A stretch of DNA of 64,000 bases. Origin: Psychrobacillus sp044762655 (lineage in GTDB: Bacteria; Bacillota; Bacilli; Bacillales_A; Planococcaceae). The stretch lies in the NCBI RefSeq assembly GCF_044762655.1, contig NZ_JBIWER010000005.1, positions 1 through 64,000 on the forward strand, read 5' to 3'. A program made the translations under genes and the position numbers. The notes beneath the pieces are model-generated. The model did no database searches, was not told the origin of the DNA, and worked only from the letters and a program-made list of their open reading frames with translations. The stretch's first letter is position 1. The number at the start of each line of letters is the position of its first letter. Shown here in pieces: positions 16,272 through 25,327 of this stretch.

Positions 16272-16475
16272 TTAATTAAGTTTATCTTTTTTTGCTTGCA
16301 TAATTTTATCTTCTAACACTTTTGCTTTTTCTGCATCTTTTTTAGATTTTTTCTGTAACCATCTAAATACGAAAATACAAACAATTATTAAAACAGCCAA
16401 TTCGATTACGACAGGTATATATTCCGACTTGTCTTCTGGAAAATACAAAAAAGCTAGTTGTAAAAACGAAAACAT
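16272..16475 (-). CDS. Small single-pass membrane protein, function unknown
   Basis: A 67-aa protein I do not recognise. One hydrophobic segment lies at about 22-40 (VVIELAVLIIVCIFVFRWL), preceded by a short N-terminal hydrophobic stretch and followed by a Lys-rich cytoplasmic tail (KKSKKDAEKAKVLEDK). GAGGAG is 8 nt upstream of the ATG, so translation is likely real. It starts 16 bp after the stop of the lipoprotein cyclophilin gene and shares its transcript, which suggests a role at the membrane near that enzyme, but this is inference only. Confidence 0.68.
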   Translation of the reverse strand: MFSFLQLAFLYFPEDKSEYIPVVIELAVLIIVCIFVFRWLQKKSKKDAEKAKVLEDKIMQAKKDKLN

Positions 16476-16491
16476 ATATACACTCCTCTAA

Positions 16492-17229
16492 TTATTTCTG
16501 AACAATTTCAATTGAATCTACTGTAATATCTACAACAGGTTTGTCGTTAGCGCCAGTTTCAACTGCTGCCATTTGGTCCACTATTTCCAAACCTTCAATC
16601 ACTTGTCCAAATACTGTATGCTTTTGATCAAGATGCGGTGTTCCACCCATTTCTGCATAAGCTTCTGCAATTTCTTTAGGCCATCCACCATCGATCATTT
16701 GCTGTGCTGTTGCTGGAGGTTCAGCAGCTTGAACGATGAAAAATTGACTACCATTTGTATTTGGTCCTGCATTTGCCATGGAAAGAGCTCCTCTCAAGTT
16801 AAAGAGATTCATGGAAAACTCATCCTCAAATTCTGCCCCGTAAATACTTTCTCCACCCATACCAGTACCAGTTGGATCTCCACCTTGAATCATGAAGTCT
16901 TGAATAACTCGGTGGAAAATCAGCCCATCATAATATCCATTTTCTGCATGTGTTAAGAAATTCTCCACTGTTTTTGGTGCTAGTTCAGGGAATAATTTAA
17001 TCTTAATTGGTCCCATTGATGTATTCATAGTAACTAAGGCTTCATTTGAGGCAACTTCTTTAGAAAGTTGTGGATACATAGTTATCTCTCCTTCTTGTTT
17101 AGTCTCTGTACTTACATTAGTTTCTTCTTTTTCTACTTCTTCCTTAGGCGCACTAGAATCTTTTGATCCACAGGCACTTAAGAAGAGAATAGTTGTTGCT
17201 ATACCAAGTATTAACCATATCTTTTTCAC
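16492..17229 (-). CDS. Lipoprotein peptidyl-prolyl cis-trans isomerase (cyclophilin)
   Basis: A 245-aa exported foldase. The signal peptide ends in the lipobox LSAC with Cys20 as the lipidated residue, followed by a Glu/Lys/Ser linker to about 62. The cyclophilin domain spans about 64-243 and has the active-site Arg in FHRVIQDFMIQGGDP (about 105-119), the Gln/Phe of NGSQFFI near 158 and the late VFGQVIEGLE block. An insert around 167-195 (PPATAQQMIDGGWPKE) is longer than in the cytoplasmic PpiB. It should act on proteins outside the membrane, alongside PrsA-type foldases. It heads a two-gene leftward unit. Confidence 0.93.
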   Translation of the reverse strand: MKKIWLILGIATTILFLSACGSKDSSAPKEEVEKEETNVSTETKQEGEITMYPQLSKEVASNEALVTMNTSMGPIKIKLFPELAPKTVENFLTHAENGYYDGLIFHRVIQDFMIQGGDPTGTGMGGESIYGAEFEDEFSMNLFNLRGALSMANAGPNTNGSQFFIVQAAEPPATAQQMIDGGWPKEIAEAYAEMGGTPHLDQKHTVFGQVIEGLEIVDQMAAVETGANDKPVVDITVDSIEIVQK

Positions 17230-17365
17230 GTATTAATCACCCCAAATTAGTTTACCATAACTACTACTCCGATTTCAGTGACAAAGTATCTAACTTTCTT
17301 CGACACACTAAATGTTCTATAATGATTATTAAACGGTTATGCAACCATAGAAAGAAGGGATTTCA

Positions 17366-18601
17366 GTGAGCGTACAAAAACGGAATTTTACGATCATGTG
17401 GTTTTCTAACTTTCTAGTTTCTGCCACGATGACGATGATCATGCCATTCTTGTCTTTATATATAAATACGATGGGTGAATTCTCTGAAGCATATGTTCAA
17501 AAGTGGTCAGGACTTGTATTTGGTGCTACATTTGTATCCGCATTTCTAATGTCACCAATATGGGGAAGAATCGCAGATAAATATGGATATAAACCAATTT
17601 TAATCATTAACGGATTTGGGATTGCGATTAGTGTTTTGCTAATGGGGTTTGTCAATTCTGTAGAAGCCTTCTTTGTCCTTCGTTTATTTATGGGAATCGT
17701 TACTGGATTTATCCCTACCTCTTTAGCCTTTATAAGCTCTCAAACTCCAAAGAATATTGCCGGTAAAACAATGGGAACTCTACAGATGGGTAGTGTTTCT
17801 GGGACATTATTTGGTCCAATTATCGGCGGATTTCTAGCAGATACATTCGGTTTCCAATATACATTCATTATTACAGCAACAGCAGTTTCAATTGCTGCTT
17901 TAATGGTACTCTTTGGTATCCATGAAATTCGCAAAGAGAAGAAAGCAGGCGATCATGAATATTCAAGAAAAACAGTGATTTCTAGTATTTTTCATCACCG
18001 TTTAATTTTAAATGTTCTTATGATTACATCATTGATACAAATTGGTTTGTTTAGTATTCAGCCTCTTTTGTCCTTATATGTTTCTCAATTAACAAATTCT
18101 AAAGAAGTTGCACTTCTTGCGGGTATTACCTTTAGTGCGACTGGAGTCGGAAGTCTCTTGTTTGCTAGGATTTGGGGTAAGCTCGGAGATTCGCATGGAT
18201 ATGAAAAAATATTATCCTTCCTTCTAATTCTTGCTTTCATATTTATCGTTCCGCAAGCATTCGTAACAGACCTTTGGCAACTCGTAATTCTACGTTTCTT
18301 ATTTGGCATTGCCTCAGGCGGGCTAATACCTATTACGACTGCTTTAATACGTAGAGAGGCTCCGATAGAGGTTCAAGGAGAACTCATGGGTTATAACACT
18401 AGCTTCCGCTTTTTAGGCAATATTATCGGACCAATGTTCGGAGGCTTTATAAGTGGATTTATCGGTATATCATCCGTCTTTTTCGTTACAGCGACATTAT
18501 TCTTAATCGCATTTGTGATTATATACTTTGCTAGAAAGAAACCTCGGATAGATTTTGAGGATGTATTAATAGAAGAAGAAATGCATGCAAAATTATCATG
18601 A
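17366..18601 (+). CDS. yuxJ: MFS multidrug efflux transporter (YuxJ-like)
   Basis: A 411-aa major facilitator with 12 predicted membrane segments. The loop between helices 2 and 3 carries the MFS motif GRIADKYGYKP (about 72-82), and its second copy appears as GKLGDSHGYEK near residue 272. Helix 5 has the drug-proton antiporter-type GPIIGGFLADTFG (about 150-162). GTG at 17366 follows AAGAAGGGA. The call as YuxJ rests on the pairing with pbpD, which is the same in B. subtilis. Substrates are unknown. It ends at the hairpin at 18604. Confidence 0.88.
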   Translation: MSVQKRNFTIMWFSNFLVSATMTMIMPFLSLYINTMGEFSEAYVQKWSGLVFGATFVSAFLMSPIWGRIADKYGYKPILIINGFGIAISVLLMGFVNSVEAFFVLRLFMGIVTGFIPTSLAFISSQTPKNIAGKTMGTLQMGSVSGTLFGPIIGGFLADTFGFQYTFIITATAVSIAALMVLFGIHEIRKEKKAGDHEYSRKTVISSIFHHRLILNVLMITSLIQIGLFSIQPLLSLYVSQLTNSKEVALLAGITFSATGVGSLLFARIWGKLGDSHGYEKILSFLLILAFIFIVPQAFVTDLWQLVILRFLFGIASGGLIPITTALIRREAPIEVQGELMGYNTSFRFLGNIIGPMFGGFISGFIGISSVFFVTATLFLIAFVIIYFARKKPRIDFEDVLIEEEMHAKLS

Positions 18602-18603
18602 AG

Positions 18604-18642
18604 ATAGCACACTTTCCATAAGGAAAGTGTGCTATTCTTTTT
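18604..18642 (+). terminator. Terminator downstream of yuxJ
   Basis: A perfect 14-bp stem (18604-18617 with 18622-18635), 4-nt loop, then TCTTTTTATT. It separates yuxJ from pbpD. Confidence 0.9.
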
Positions 18643-18675
18643 ATTAGATTATAGGAATTGGAGTGCAACTAACTC

Positions 18676-20529
18676 ATGCGTCAGGCAATCGGATATATGT
18701 TCGTTTTTCTTTGCTTTCCACTCATTTGGATTTTATATTCATTTATCCATAGTGAGATATTAGTAGCCTCAGAATTTAAAGAGGATTTGAAAGAGGCTAT
18801 CCCACTTAACACACCTGTTATTACATCGCCAATTGTTCTTTTAGACAAAGATAATCGCATATTCTCGGAAGATTACGTAGAGTGGCGAGATCCATTAGCT
18901 CTAGATTCTATCCCTCTTTTCGTTCAAGAAGTACTTATACAAAGCGAGGATGCAGAGTTTTATAATCATATTGGCTTTAATTTTAGTGCAATTTTCCGTG
19001 CTGTTTTTGCTAATGCAGCAGCCAATGCAAGTGACCAGGGTGCAAGTACAATCACTCAGCAATTAGTGAGACTTCGCTACTTATCAACGGAAAAAACATA
19101 TGAACGGAAAGTGACAGAACTGGTCTATGCTTATGAGATGGAAAAACAATCAAGTAAAGAGGAAATACTAGAAAACTATTTAAACGAAATTTACTTCAGC
19201 AATCAGGTTTATGGTATTGGAGCTGCGGCAACCTATTATTTTGGAAAGCCATTAAGTGAGTTAACGGAAGCACAGCAAGTCTTTATAAGCGCTATTCCAA
19301 ATAACCCGTCCCTATATAATCCATTGGAAAATTTTGAAGCAACTAAAAAGCGGCAGGAATTGTTAATCGATATTTTAGTAAAAAATGATAAAATTTCCTC
19401 AGAGCATGGGAATACATTAAAAAATGAGCCCATTGTTCTTCAAACAAAAACAAAAACTCAGTTATACCCTGTTTATAGTACGTATGTGTTTGACGAACTA
19501 AAATCATTAATCAGTGCTAGCGAGGGATTTCAAGAGAAAATTGAATCAGCTTCTAATGAGCAGCAGGCAATGCTTTTCAAAAATGAATTACAAACCCGTG
19601 TGAATCAAGTAATTTCCCAGGGACTAACTATTCATACTGCTTTGGATCCACAGAAACAAAAGGAAGATGTTGTTTATATTGATAGGCTTCTAGACAAAAC
19701 AAAAGATTTACAAGCTGCTTCTGTAGTGATTAATAATGAGACAAGAGAAATTGTTAGCATGTTCGGTGGAAAGGATTATCGTAAATTTGATTTTAATCGG
19801 GCAAATCAAGCAGTTCGACAACCTGGTTCTGCTTTAAAACCCTTACTTGTATATGGTCCAGTTTTTGAAACAACTTCTTTAACTCCAAACAATGAGATCA
19901 GTGGAGGAAAATTATGTATCTCACATTATTGTCCTCAAAATTATGGTGGAGCTATATACGGTGACGTTTCACTTAAACAGGCTTTTCGTTTTAGTCACAA
20001 CACTCCTGCAGTGCGACTATTGCAAAATGTTGGGATTGGAGAGGCCTTTGCGAAATTAGAGCAATTCCGATTTGAACATTTGGTAGCAGAAGATCATACC
20101 TTTCCTGCTGCTCTCGGAGGTTTAACAAATGGAGTAACCGTACTTGAAATGGCGGATGCTTATACAGGTTTTATCGATGGAATGTACAAGCCTACTCATG
20201 CTATTCGGAAAGTTACCAACAAGCATGGTGAAATTCTGTATGAGTGGAAAGAGGAAAAGGTGGAAGTATGGTCACCTAAAACTATTACTATAATGAGAGA
20301 TTTGTTAGCAGATGTTGTAGTAAACGGAACTGGAAAAGGGGTACATGTTAACTCCGCTTATGTCGGGGCTAAAACAGGTACGACGAATGACTATCATGAT
20401 TACTGGGTTACGGGACTTACAGAAACATATACATCCGCAGTGTGGATTGGCTATGATATGCCACATAATATGAAGCTAATAGAATCTAAAAAGATTCACC
20501 ATAAAATATTTAATAAAATAATGAACTGA
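18676..20529 (+). CDS. pbpD: Class A penicillin-binding protein (PbpD/PBP4-like)
   Basis: A bifunctional peptidoglycan synthase, 617 aa, close to the 624 aa of B. subtilis PBP4. One N-terminal membrane anchor (about 6-25) is followed by a GT51 glycosyltransferase domain (about 50-230) with the catalytic Glu in SEDAEFY (E91) and QGASTITQQLVR. The transpeptidase domain (about 330-610) has SxxK at S385-ALK, SxN at S440-HN, and KTG at 566-568. The C-terminus ends soon after the KTG-containing strand, so no extra domain is present. The gene follows yuxJ and precedes the yufK/mrp region as in B. subtilis. It ends at the terminator at 20562. Confidence 0.93.
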   Translation: MRQAIGYMFVFLCFPLIWILYSFIHSEILVASEFKEDLKEAIPLNTPVITSPIVLLDKDNRIFSEDYVEWRDPLALDSIPLFVQEVLIQSEDAEFYNHIGFNFSAIFRAVFANAAANASDQGASTITQQLVRLRYLSTEKTYERKVTELVYAYEMEKQSSKEEILENYLNEIYFSNQVYGIGAAATYYFGKPLSELTEAQQVFISAIPNNPSLYNPLENFEATKKRQELLIDILVKNDKISSEHGNTLKNEPIVLQTKTKTQLYPVYSTYVFDELKSLISASEGFQEKIESASNEQQAMLFKNELQTRVNQVISQGLTIHTALDPQKQKEDVVYIDRLLDKTKDLQAASVVINNETREIVSMFGGKDYRKFDFNRANQAVRQPGSALKPLLVYGPVFETTSLTPNNEISGGKLCISHYCPQNYGGAIYGDVSLKQAFRFSHNTPAVRLLQNVGIGEAFAKLEQFRFEHLVAEDHTFPAALGGLTNGVTVLEMADAYTGFIDGMYKPTHAIRKVTNKHGEILYEWKEEKVEVWSPKTITIMRDLLADVVVNGTGKGVHVNSAYVGAKTGTTNDYHDYWVTGLTETYTSAVWIGYDMPHNMKLIESKKIHHKIFNKIMN

Positions 20530-20561
20530 GAAAAACCGGGTGTTCCCGAATGATTTTAAAT

Positions 20562-20602
20562 AAAAAGCTGGCCGTGACTGATGTCACGATCAGCTTTTCT
20601 TT
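20562..20602 (+). terminator. Terminator downstream of pbpD
   Basis: A 16-bp stem with one or two mismatches (20562-20577 with 20582-20597), AAAAGCTGGCCGTGAC paired with GTCACGATCAGCTTTT, then CTTTTCT. The A-rich left side could also serve the convergent minus-strand gene. Confidence 0.85.
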
Positions 20603-20629
20603 TCTAGTATAGGCTCTGTAACTTATTTA

Positions 20630-21181
20630 TTAAACAGTTTCTATTATTTTTTGAATAACAGACTGTATATCATCTGAATCCTTAATAACAAATAAATAAT
20701 CAGCTTCCTCTTCATTTGGTGCTACTATATCACCTGTATCCGTCTCTTCCAGCTGCCTAGAGAGTACTTCGTCAAAAGTAGAAGCAACTCTTAAAATCGA
20801 CGTACTACGCTCACTATTCGTAATTCTCTCTTTCAAAATATAATCGGGAATTTCAAAATTTACGAGGATACAAGTAAACCCTTTGTTTTGATAATAATCT
20901 ATTAGTTTCATTCGACCTCTGCGGTTACGATTTGAATTGCAAAGAATAACATGACAATTGGTCTCATGTACTGCATGATGTACAATCGTTTGTGTAATTG
21001 CATATTTTATCGTGTTACTCCCCTGCTTCGGTAATAAAGATTGGTAATAAGTATGAAGGAACTCAGCATGATTATCCTGATCAATTACAACTGAGTTCGT
21101 AAGCTCTTTTTCTAATGCTCTGGCAAAAGTCGTTTTTCCACTATGCGTCTTTCCGACCGTCATAATTACTAACCTCTTCAT
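20630..21181 (-). CDS. P-loop kinase-like ATPase, substrate unknown
   Basis: A 183-aa protein with a Walker A motif at the N-terminus (GKTHSGKTT, about 10-18) and an Asp-containing strand (VVIDQDNH, about 31-38), followed by the strand VILCNSNRNRRGR, where arginines could form a lid. This is the layout of small predicted kinases of the AAA_33/zeta-toxin-like group that phosphorylate small molecules or RNA. GGAG precedes the ATG at 21181. It stands alone between pbpD and yufK on the opposite strand from both mrp and pbpD. No partner or antitoxin gene is adjacent. Confidence 0.75.
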   Translation of the reverse strand: MKRLVIMTVGKTHSGKTTFARALEKELTNSVVIDQDNHAEFLHTYYQSLLPKQGSNTIKYAITQTIVHHAVHETNCHVILCNSNRNRRGRMKLIDYYQNKGFTCILVNFEIPDYILKERITNSERSTSILRVASTFDEVLSRQLEETDTGDIVAPNEEEADYLFVIKDSDDIQSVIQKIIETV

Positions 21182-21341
21182 TAGACAACTCCATTCAAAA
21201 TTTTGGGACTAATCTTCACTTTTAGCAGTAGCACAAAAAAGAGTATTTTAATAAAAAAATATTTTTACAGTTCTAATACCCCTAAATCTAAGTCATCTGG
21301 TGAATTTCGTTGATTGAAGCCGTCTCGTGGAAAGCCTACAT

Positions 21342-21902
21342 CTATAGAAAGGGGAGACTTGCAACAATCCCATTGTACAATTTAATAATTATATAAATAA
21401 CTAGTGCTAGAAAAAGACTCCAGACGATGATTTCAAACATCACTAATCCTAAAGTACCGACAAGACTCATCGAACTGCTTAATTTATAAACAACATAAAC
21501 AAAATAGATAAACGTAGTTAACAAAAAGATAATAAGCAATAGTTGAATCGATTGAAATCCAACTGCTGAAATAATAGACCCAACAAAAAAGATAACAAAG
21601 CCGCCACGGGCCTGTGCCATCGTTTTTCCTTCATAATCCTTCGAGAAGAATAACATACCTATTTCATGTATTGTCTCAGCAATTAATTTCAATGCAGAAA
21701 AAACCATAAAGTAGATTAATGCCAATATAATTAATAAAAATAGTTTTAGTTCTACATCTGAAAGAAATTCTCTCATTCCACTATATACACCAATTACTTT
21801 AAATAGCTCTATTACTTTATTCATCGTAAAAAGTGCGAATGATAAACTGAATAATACGATTGTTATTAATGGTAAAAAGCCAAACACATAAGGGTTCTTC
21901 AT
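21342..21902 (-). CDS. yufK: YufK-like membrane protein (DUF5366)
   Basis: A 186-aa integral membrane protein with about five hydrophobic segments and short loops (ETIHEIGMLFFSKDYEGKTM is the longest polar region). Its size and place between pbpD and the mrp operon match YufK of B. subtilis, family DUF5366, of unknown function. AAAGGAG is 5 nt before the ATG at 21902. It is divergent from mrpA across a 242-bp region. Confidence 0.8.
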   Translation of the reverse strand: MKNPYVFGFLPLITIVLFSLSFALFTMNKVIELFKVIGVYSGMREFLSDVELKLFLLIILALIYFMVFSALKLIAETIHEIGMLFFSKDYEGKTMAQARGGFVIFFVGSIISAVGFQSIQLLLIIFLLTTFIYFVYVVYKLSSSMSLVGTLGLVMFEIIVWSLFLALVIYIIIKLYNGIVASLPFL

Positions 21903-22094
21903 ATGTACTCCTTTGATAGATTGTTACAGTTATTTTTCTTTTTTCGAGACTGTTGTTGAAGCAAGTGAATTTTTTATGACAATTTTAAATTACCTAGTTC
22001 TACTTATTTAACTATTCCTAAATATCATATCGAAAGAAAGATACTATATGCAATAGCAAGCATTACATTCTATGCAAATAATGCTTAATTGCGT

Positions 22095-22100
22095 TATAAT
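22095..22100 (+). promoter_or_regulatory. Candidate -10 of the mrp operon promoter
   Basis: TATAAT lies 44 bp upstream of the mrpA TTG start. The best -35 at 17 bp is only TATGCA, so the promoter call is tentative. Confidence 0.4.
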
Positions 22101-22144
22101 TTTAAAGATGCATTTAATTACATACACTTGAGAGGAGTATTCCC

Positions 22145-24577
22145 TTGTCCTTAATTTTTGCAATTTTCTTGCCTATCCTTGTGGCTATTGTGATTCCATT
22201 TTTATTCAAGAAAATTTCAAGTATCCATACAGGGTGGTTTGTATTAATAGTACCCGTTGTTTTAGTTGGCTATTATGTAACTTATATATCCGCTATTATG
22301 GATGGCACTACATATATAGACAAATTTGAATGGATTCCATCATTGGATATATCGTTGGTTTCATACATAGATGGGCTTAGTTTACTGTTTTCCTTACTCA
22401 TAACAGGAATTGGGGCATTAGTCGTTCTCTACTCTATCTTCTATATGGATAAAGAGAGAGAGAAACTAGGTAACTTTTACGTTTACCTTTTACTATTTAT
22501 GAGTGCAATGCTTGGAGTTGTTCAATCAGATCACCTCATTAGTTTGTATTTCTTCTGGGAATTAACTTCTATATCGTCCTTCCTACTTATTGGATATTGG
22601 TATACAAAGGATCGTTCTAGATTTGGTGCTTTAAAATCGATGATGATAACTGTTTTCGGTGGTCTGATGATGCTTGGGGGATTCGTCTTACTAGGAATTA
22701 TGGGAGAAACATTCTCTATTCGTGAATTGATAGAACAAGCACCAACACTTGTTGGTCAAGAATTCTTTATATTATCACTTGTGCTCGTACTAATCGGGGC
22801 ATTTACGAAGTCAGCACAGTTCCCATTTTACATTTGGTTACCGGATGCAATGGAAGCACCAACTCCGGTTAGTGCATACTTGCACTCAGCAACAATGGTT
22901 AAAGCAGGCTTATATTTAGTTGCAAGATTCACACCTATATTCGCTTTATCAGAAGTTTGGGTTTGGCTCGTAACCGGTGTAGGATTACTGACATTATTTT
23001 GGGGCTCTATCTTTGCTGTGAAGCAAACCGATTTAAAGGCCATACTAGCTTTCTCTACAGTAAGTCAGCTTGGGCTAATTATGTCCTTACTTGGTATCGG
23101 CTCTATTTCCTATCACGTTACTGGAGATTTAGTAACTACCTTTGCATTCGCTTCTTTTGCAGCGATTTTCCACTTAATGAATCATGCTACATTTAAAGGC
23201 AGCTTGTTTATGATTGCAGGTATTGTTGATCATGAAACGGGCACACGAGACATACGTAAGCTCGGCGGGTTAATGAGCTTGATGCCTATTAGCTTTACAA
23301 TTGCTATGATAGGAAGTTTCTCAATGGCCGGTATCCCACTATTTAATGGATTCTTAAGTAAGGAAATGTTTTTAGATGCTACTCTTTCTTTACAGCATTT
23401 TAATGTCCATTCTTTAGAGTCATGGTGGATGCTGTTTCCAATAGTTGCTTGGATAGCAAGTGTTTTCACATTTGTTTATAGCCTGTACTTCGTATTCCAC
23501 ACATTCCGTGGAAAATACAAACCAGAGCAATTACCTAAAAAAGCTCATGAAGCGCCATTTGGTATGCTTGTAGCTCCGGCAATATTAGCAATATTAGTGA
23601 TTGTCATATTCTTTGTACCTAACTTTTTTGGTAACACTTTTATAAAACCGGCTGTAGCTGCCATTCAGCCACTAGCGTATCAAGTTCCAGCAGATGTTGG
23701 CTTTTATATTAAAGCATGGCATGGCTTTGATTCTATAGCATTGTATATGACACTTGCCGTCTTTTTAATAGGTTTCCTTTTGTACAAAACAATTGCAAAA
23801 TGGGCTCCTGTATATGGAATGTTGCCAACTAAAATCTCACTCAACGGATTTTACGGTGGACTGATGAATCTATCAGATAAAGGTGCTAATCGCCTATCCT
23901 CAAGTTATATGACAGGGTCTATTCGATCGTACTTAATCTATATGTTCGCAGCGTTTATTGCTCTATTGGCTTTCACGATGTGGACAAGAGATGCATTTGT
24001 TATAGATTTCACTAATTTAGCACCAATTCAATTCTTTGAGATATTAATCTCCGTTGTGTTAATTATAAGCACAATTACTATTTTAGTTACAAAGTCAAGA
24101 CTAACTGCAATTATTTCCCTTGGAGCTGTTGGTTACACGGTGGCGTTATTTTACATCATCTTTAAAGCGCCTGACCTTGCTCTAACTCAGTTAGTGATCG
24201 AAACTGTTTCGGTTGCCCTATTCTTAGGAGCATTTTATCATCTGCCTAAAATGGATAAGTATGAAAAAGGAAAAGAAGATCGTCTTTTCCGCTTGAATAA
24301 TTTCCTTATCGCTTTAGGAGTAGGGGTAATGGTTTCCCTAATAGCTATTGCTTCCCATTCGCAAAAGCTAGTTAAATCCATCTCAGAGTACTACAAGGAA
24401 ACCGTATATTCAGAGGCTGGTGGAGGGAATATTGTCAATGTTATTTTAGTAGATTACCGTGGCTTCGATACATTGTTTGAAATTAGTGTACTTACGATTG
24501 CATCTTTGGGAATTATCGGTATGATCACAGTTCGCCTCGCAAAAAAGAAAGGAGCTAGAAAAGTTGAAAACAAATGA
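22145..24577 (+). CDS. mrpA: Na+/H+ antiporter subunit A (MrpA)
   Basis: The largest subunit of the Mrp cation/proton antiporter, 810 aa and about 20 membrane helices. The N-terminal two-thirds is homologous to complex I subunit NuoL/ND5, with the proton-channel segments YFFWELTSISSFLLIGYW (Glu near residue 140) and PTPVSAYLHSATMVKAG (Lys near 255). The C-terminal part (about 600-800) corresponds to the MbhD/MbhE-like extension, including FKAPDLALTQLVIETVSV. The TTG start follows GAGGAG. The gene overlaps mrpB by 14 bp, starting a seven-gene operon with tight coupling. Confidence 0.95.
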   Translation: MSLIFAIFLPILVAIVIPFLFKKISSIHTGWFVLIVPVVLVGYYVTYISAIMDGTTYIDKFEWIPSLDISLVSYIDGLSLLFSLLITGIGALVVLYSIFYMDKEREKLGNFYVYLLLFMSAMLGVVQSDHLISLYFFWELTSISSFLLIGYWYTKDRSRFGALKSMMITVFGGLMMLGGFVLLGIMGETFSIRELIEQAPTLVGQEFFILSLVLVLIGAFTKSAQFPFYIWLPDAMEAPTPVSAYLHSATMVKAGLYLVARFTPIFALSEVWVWLVTGVGLLTLFWGSIFAVKQTDLKAILAFSTVSQLGLIMSLLGIGSISYHVTGDLVTTFAFASFAAIFHLMNHATFKGSLFMIAGIVDHETGTRDIRKLGGLMSLMPISFTIAMIGSFSMAGIPLFNGFLSKEMFLDATLSLQHFNVHSLESWWMLFPIVAWIASVFTFVYSLYFVFHTFRGKYKPEQLPKKAHEAPFGMLVAPAILAILVIVIFFVPNFFGNTFIKPAVAAIQPLAYQVPADVGFYIKAWHGFDSIALYMTLAVFLIGFLLYKTIAKWAPVYGMLPTKISLNGFYGGLMNLSDKGANRLSSSYMTGSIRSYLIYMFAAFIALLAFTMWTRDAFVIDFTNLAPIQFFEILISVVLIISTITILVTKSRLTAIISLGAVGYTVALFYIIFKAPDLALTQLVIETVSVALFLGAFYHLPKMDKYEKGKEDRLFRLNNFLIALGVGVMVSLIAIASHSQKLVKSISEYYKETVYSEAGGGNIVNVILVDYRGFDTLFEISVLTIASLGIIGMITVRLAKKKGARKVENK

Positions 24578-24986
24578 TTTAATTATTCAAACGACTACAA
24601 AAGTAGTATTTTTCATCATCTTTCTATTCTCCATTCATATCTTTTTTGCAGGTCACTATACACCTGGTGGAGGATTTGTTGGCGGACTTGTCATGTCAAG
24701 CGCAATCGTTTTACTCATGCTAGCTTTTGATTTGAAAACGGTTCGGGACATGCTACCGTTCAATTACACAGTAATTACTGCCATCGGCTTATTAATTTCA
24801 TTATTAACCGCAGCAGGTTCCATTTACTTTAATGTGCCTTTCTTCACTCATGTCTATGATTACTTTAACTTACCGCTACTCGGAGAAACCTCTATCCATA
24901 CTGCTATGTTTTTCGATACAGGCGTATACCTGGTAGTTGTAGGCGTAACGATGAACATCATTCAGATGATAGGAGGAGATGAATAA
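24564..24986 (+). CDS. mrpB: Na+/H+ antiporter subunit B (MrpB)
   Basis: A 140-aa membrane subunit of the Mrp complex with four predicted helices. The family signature GHYTPGGGFVGGL (about 29-41) is clear. Translation starts at TTG 24564 inside the 3' end of mrpA, with AAAGGAG upstream; the N-terminus then matches known MrpB proteins (KTNDLIIQT). Its stop codon shares a base with the mrpC start (TAATG). Confidence 0.94.
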   Translation: MKTNDLIIQTTTKVVFFIIFLFSIHIFFAGHYTPGGGFVGGLVMSSAIVLLMLAFDLKTVRDMLPFNYTVITAIGLLISLLTAAGSIYFNVPFFTHVYDYFNLPLLGETSIHTAMFFDTGVYLVVVGVTMNIIQMIGGDE

Positions 24987-25327
24987 TGGAGATTCTTATG
25001 TCCATTTTAATCGGCTTTCTATTTATGGCTGCCGTCTATTTAATACTTTCTAGAAGTTTATTACGTATAATAATTGGCACTGGCCTTCTAAGTCATGGAA
25101 CACATCTATTACTACTGACAATGGGTGGATTAGGTGGAGAATCTGCTCCAGTTTTAGCAGAAGGAATCACTGATTATGTAGACCCCCTACCACAAGCACT
25201 TATATTAACAGCTATTGTTATTAGTTTTGGTGTAACTGCATTTTCGCTCGTGTTAGCTTACCGCGCATATAAAGTTGTTGGTACCGACAATATGGATTTG
25301 ATGAAAGGAAACGAAGACAATGATTAA
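24986..25327 (+). CDS. mrpC: Na+/H+ antiporter subunit C (MrpC)
   Basis: A 113-aa, three-helix subunit homologous to NuoK of complex I. The segments LIIGFLFMAAVYLILSRSLL, GLLSHGTHLLLL and PLPQALILTAIVISFGVTA match the family and hold the membrane-buried residues of the proton path. The start overlaps the mrpB stop and the end overlaps mrpD by 8 bp, so translation is coupled. Confidence 0.94.
   Translation: MEILMSILIGFLFMAAVYLILSRSLLRIIIGTGLLSHGTHLLLLTMGGLGGESAPVLAEGITDYVDPLPQALILTAIVISFGVTAFSLVLAYRAYKVVGTDNMDLMKGNEDND

Noticed and set aside
21207..21341. Minus-strand open frame after yufK ending in a DDLDLGVLEL tail
   Set aside because: About 38 codons with no ATG, GTG or TTG start and no ribosome-binding site. 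It could be a gene remnant, but there is nothing to support translation.
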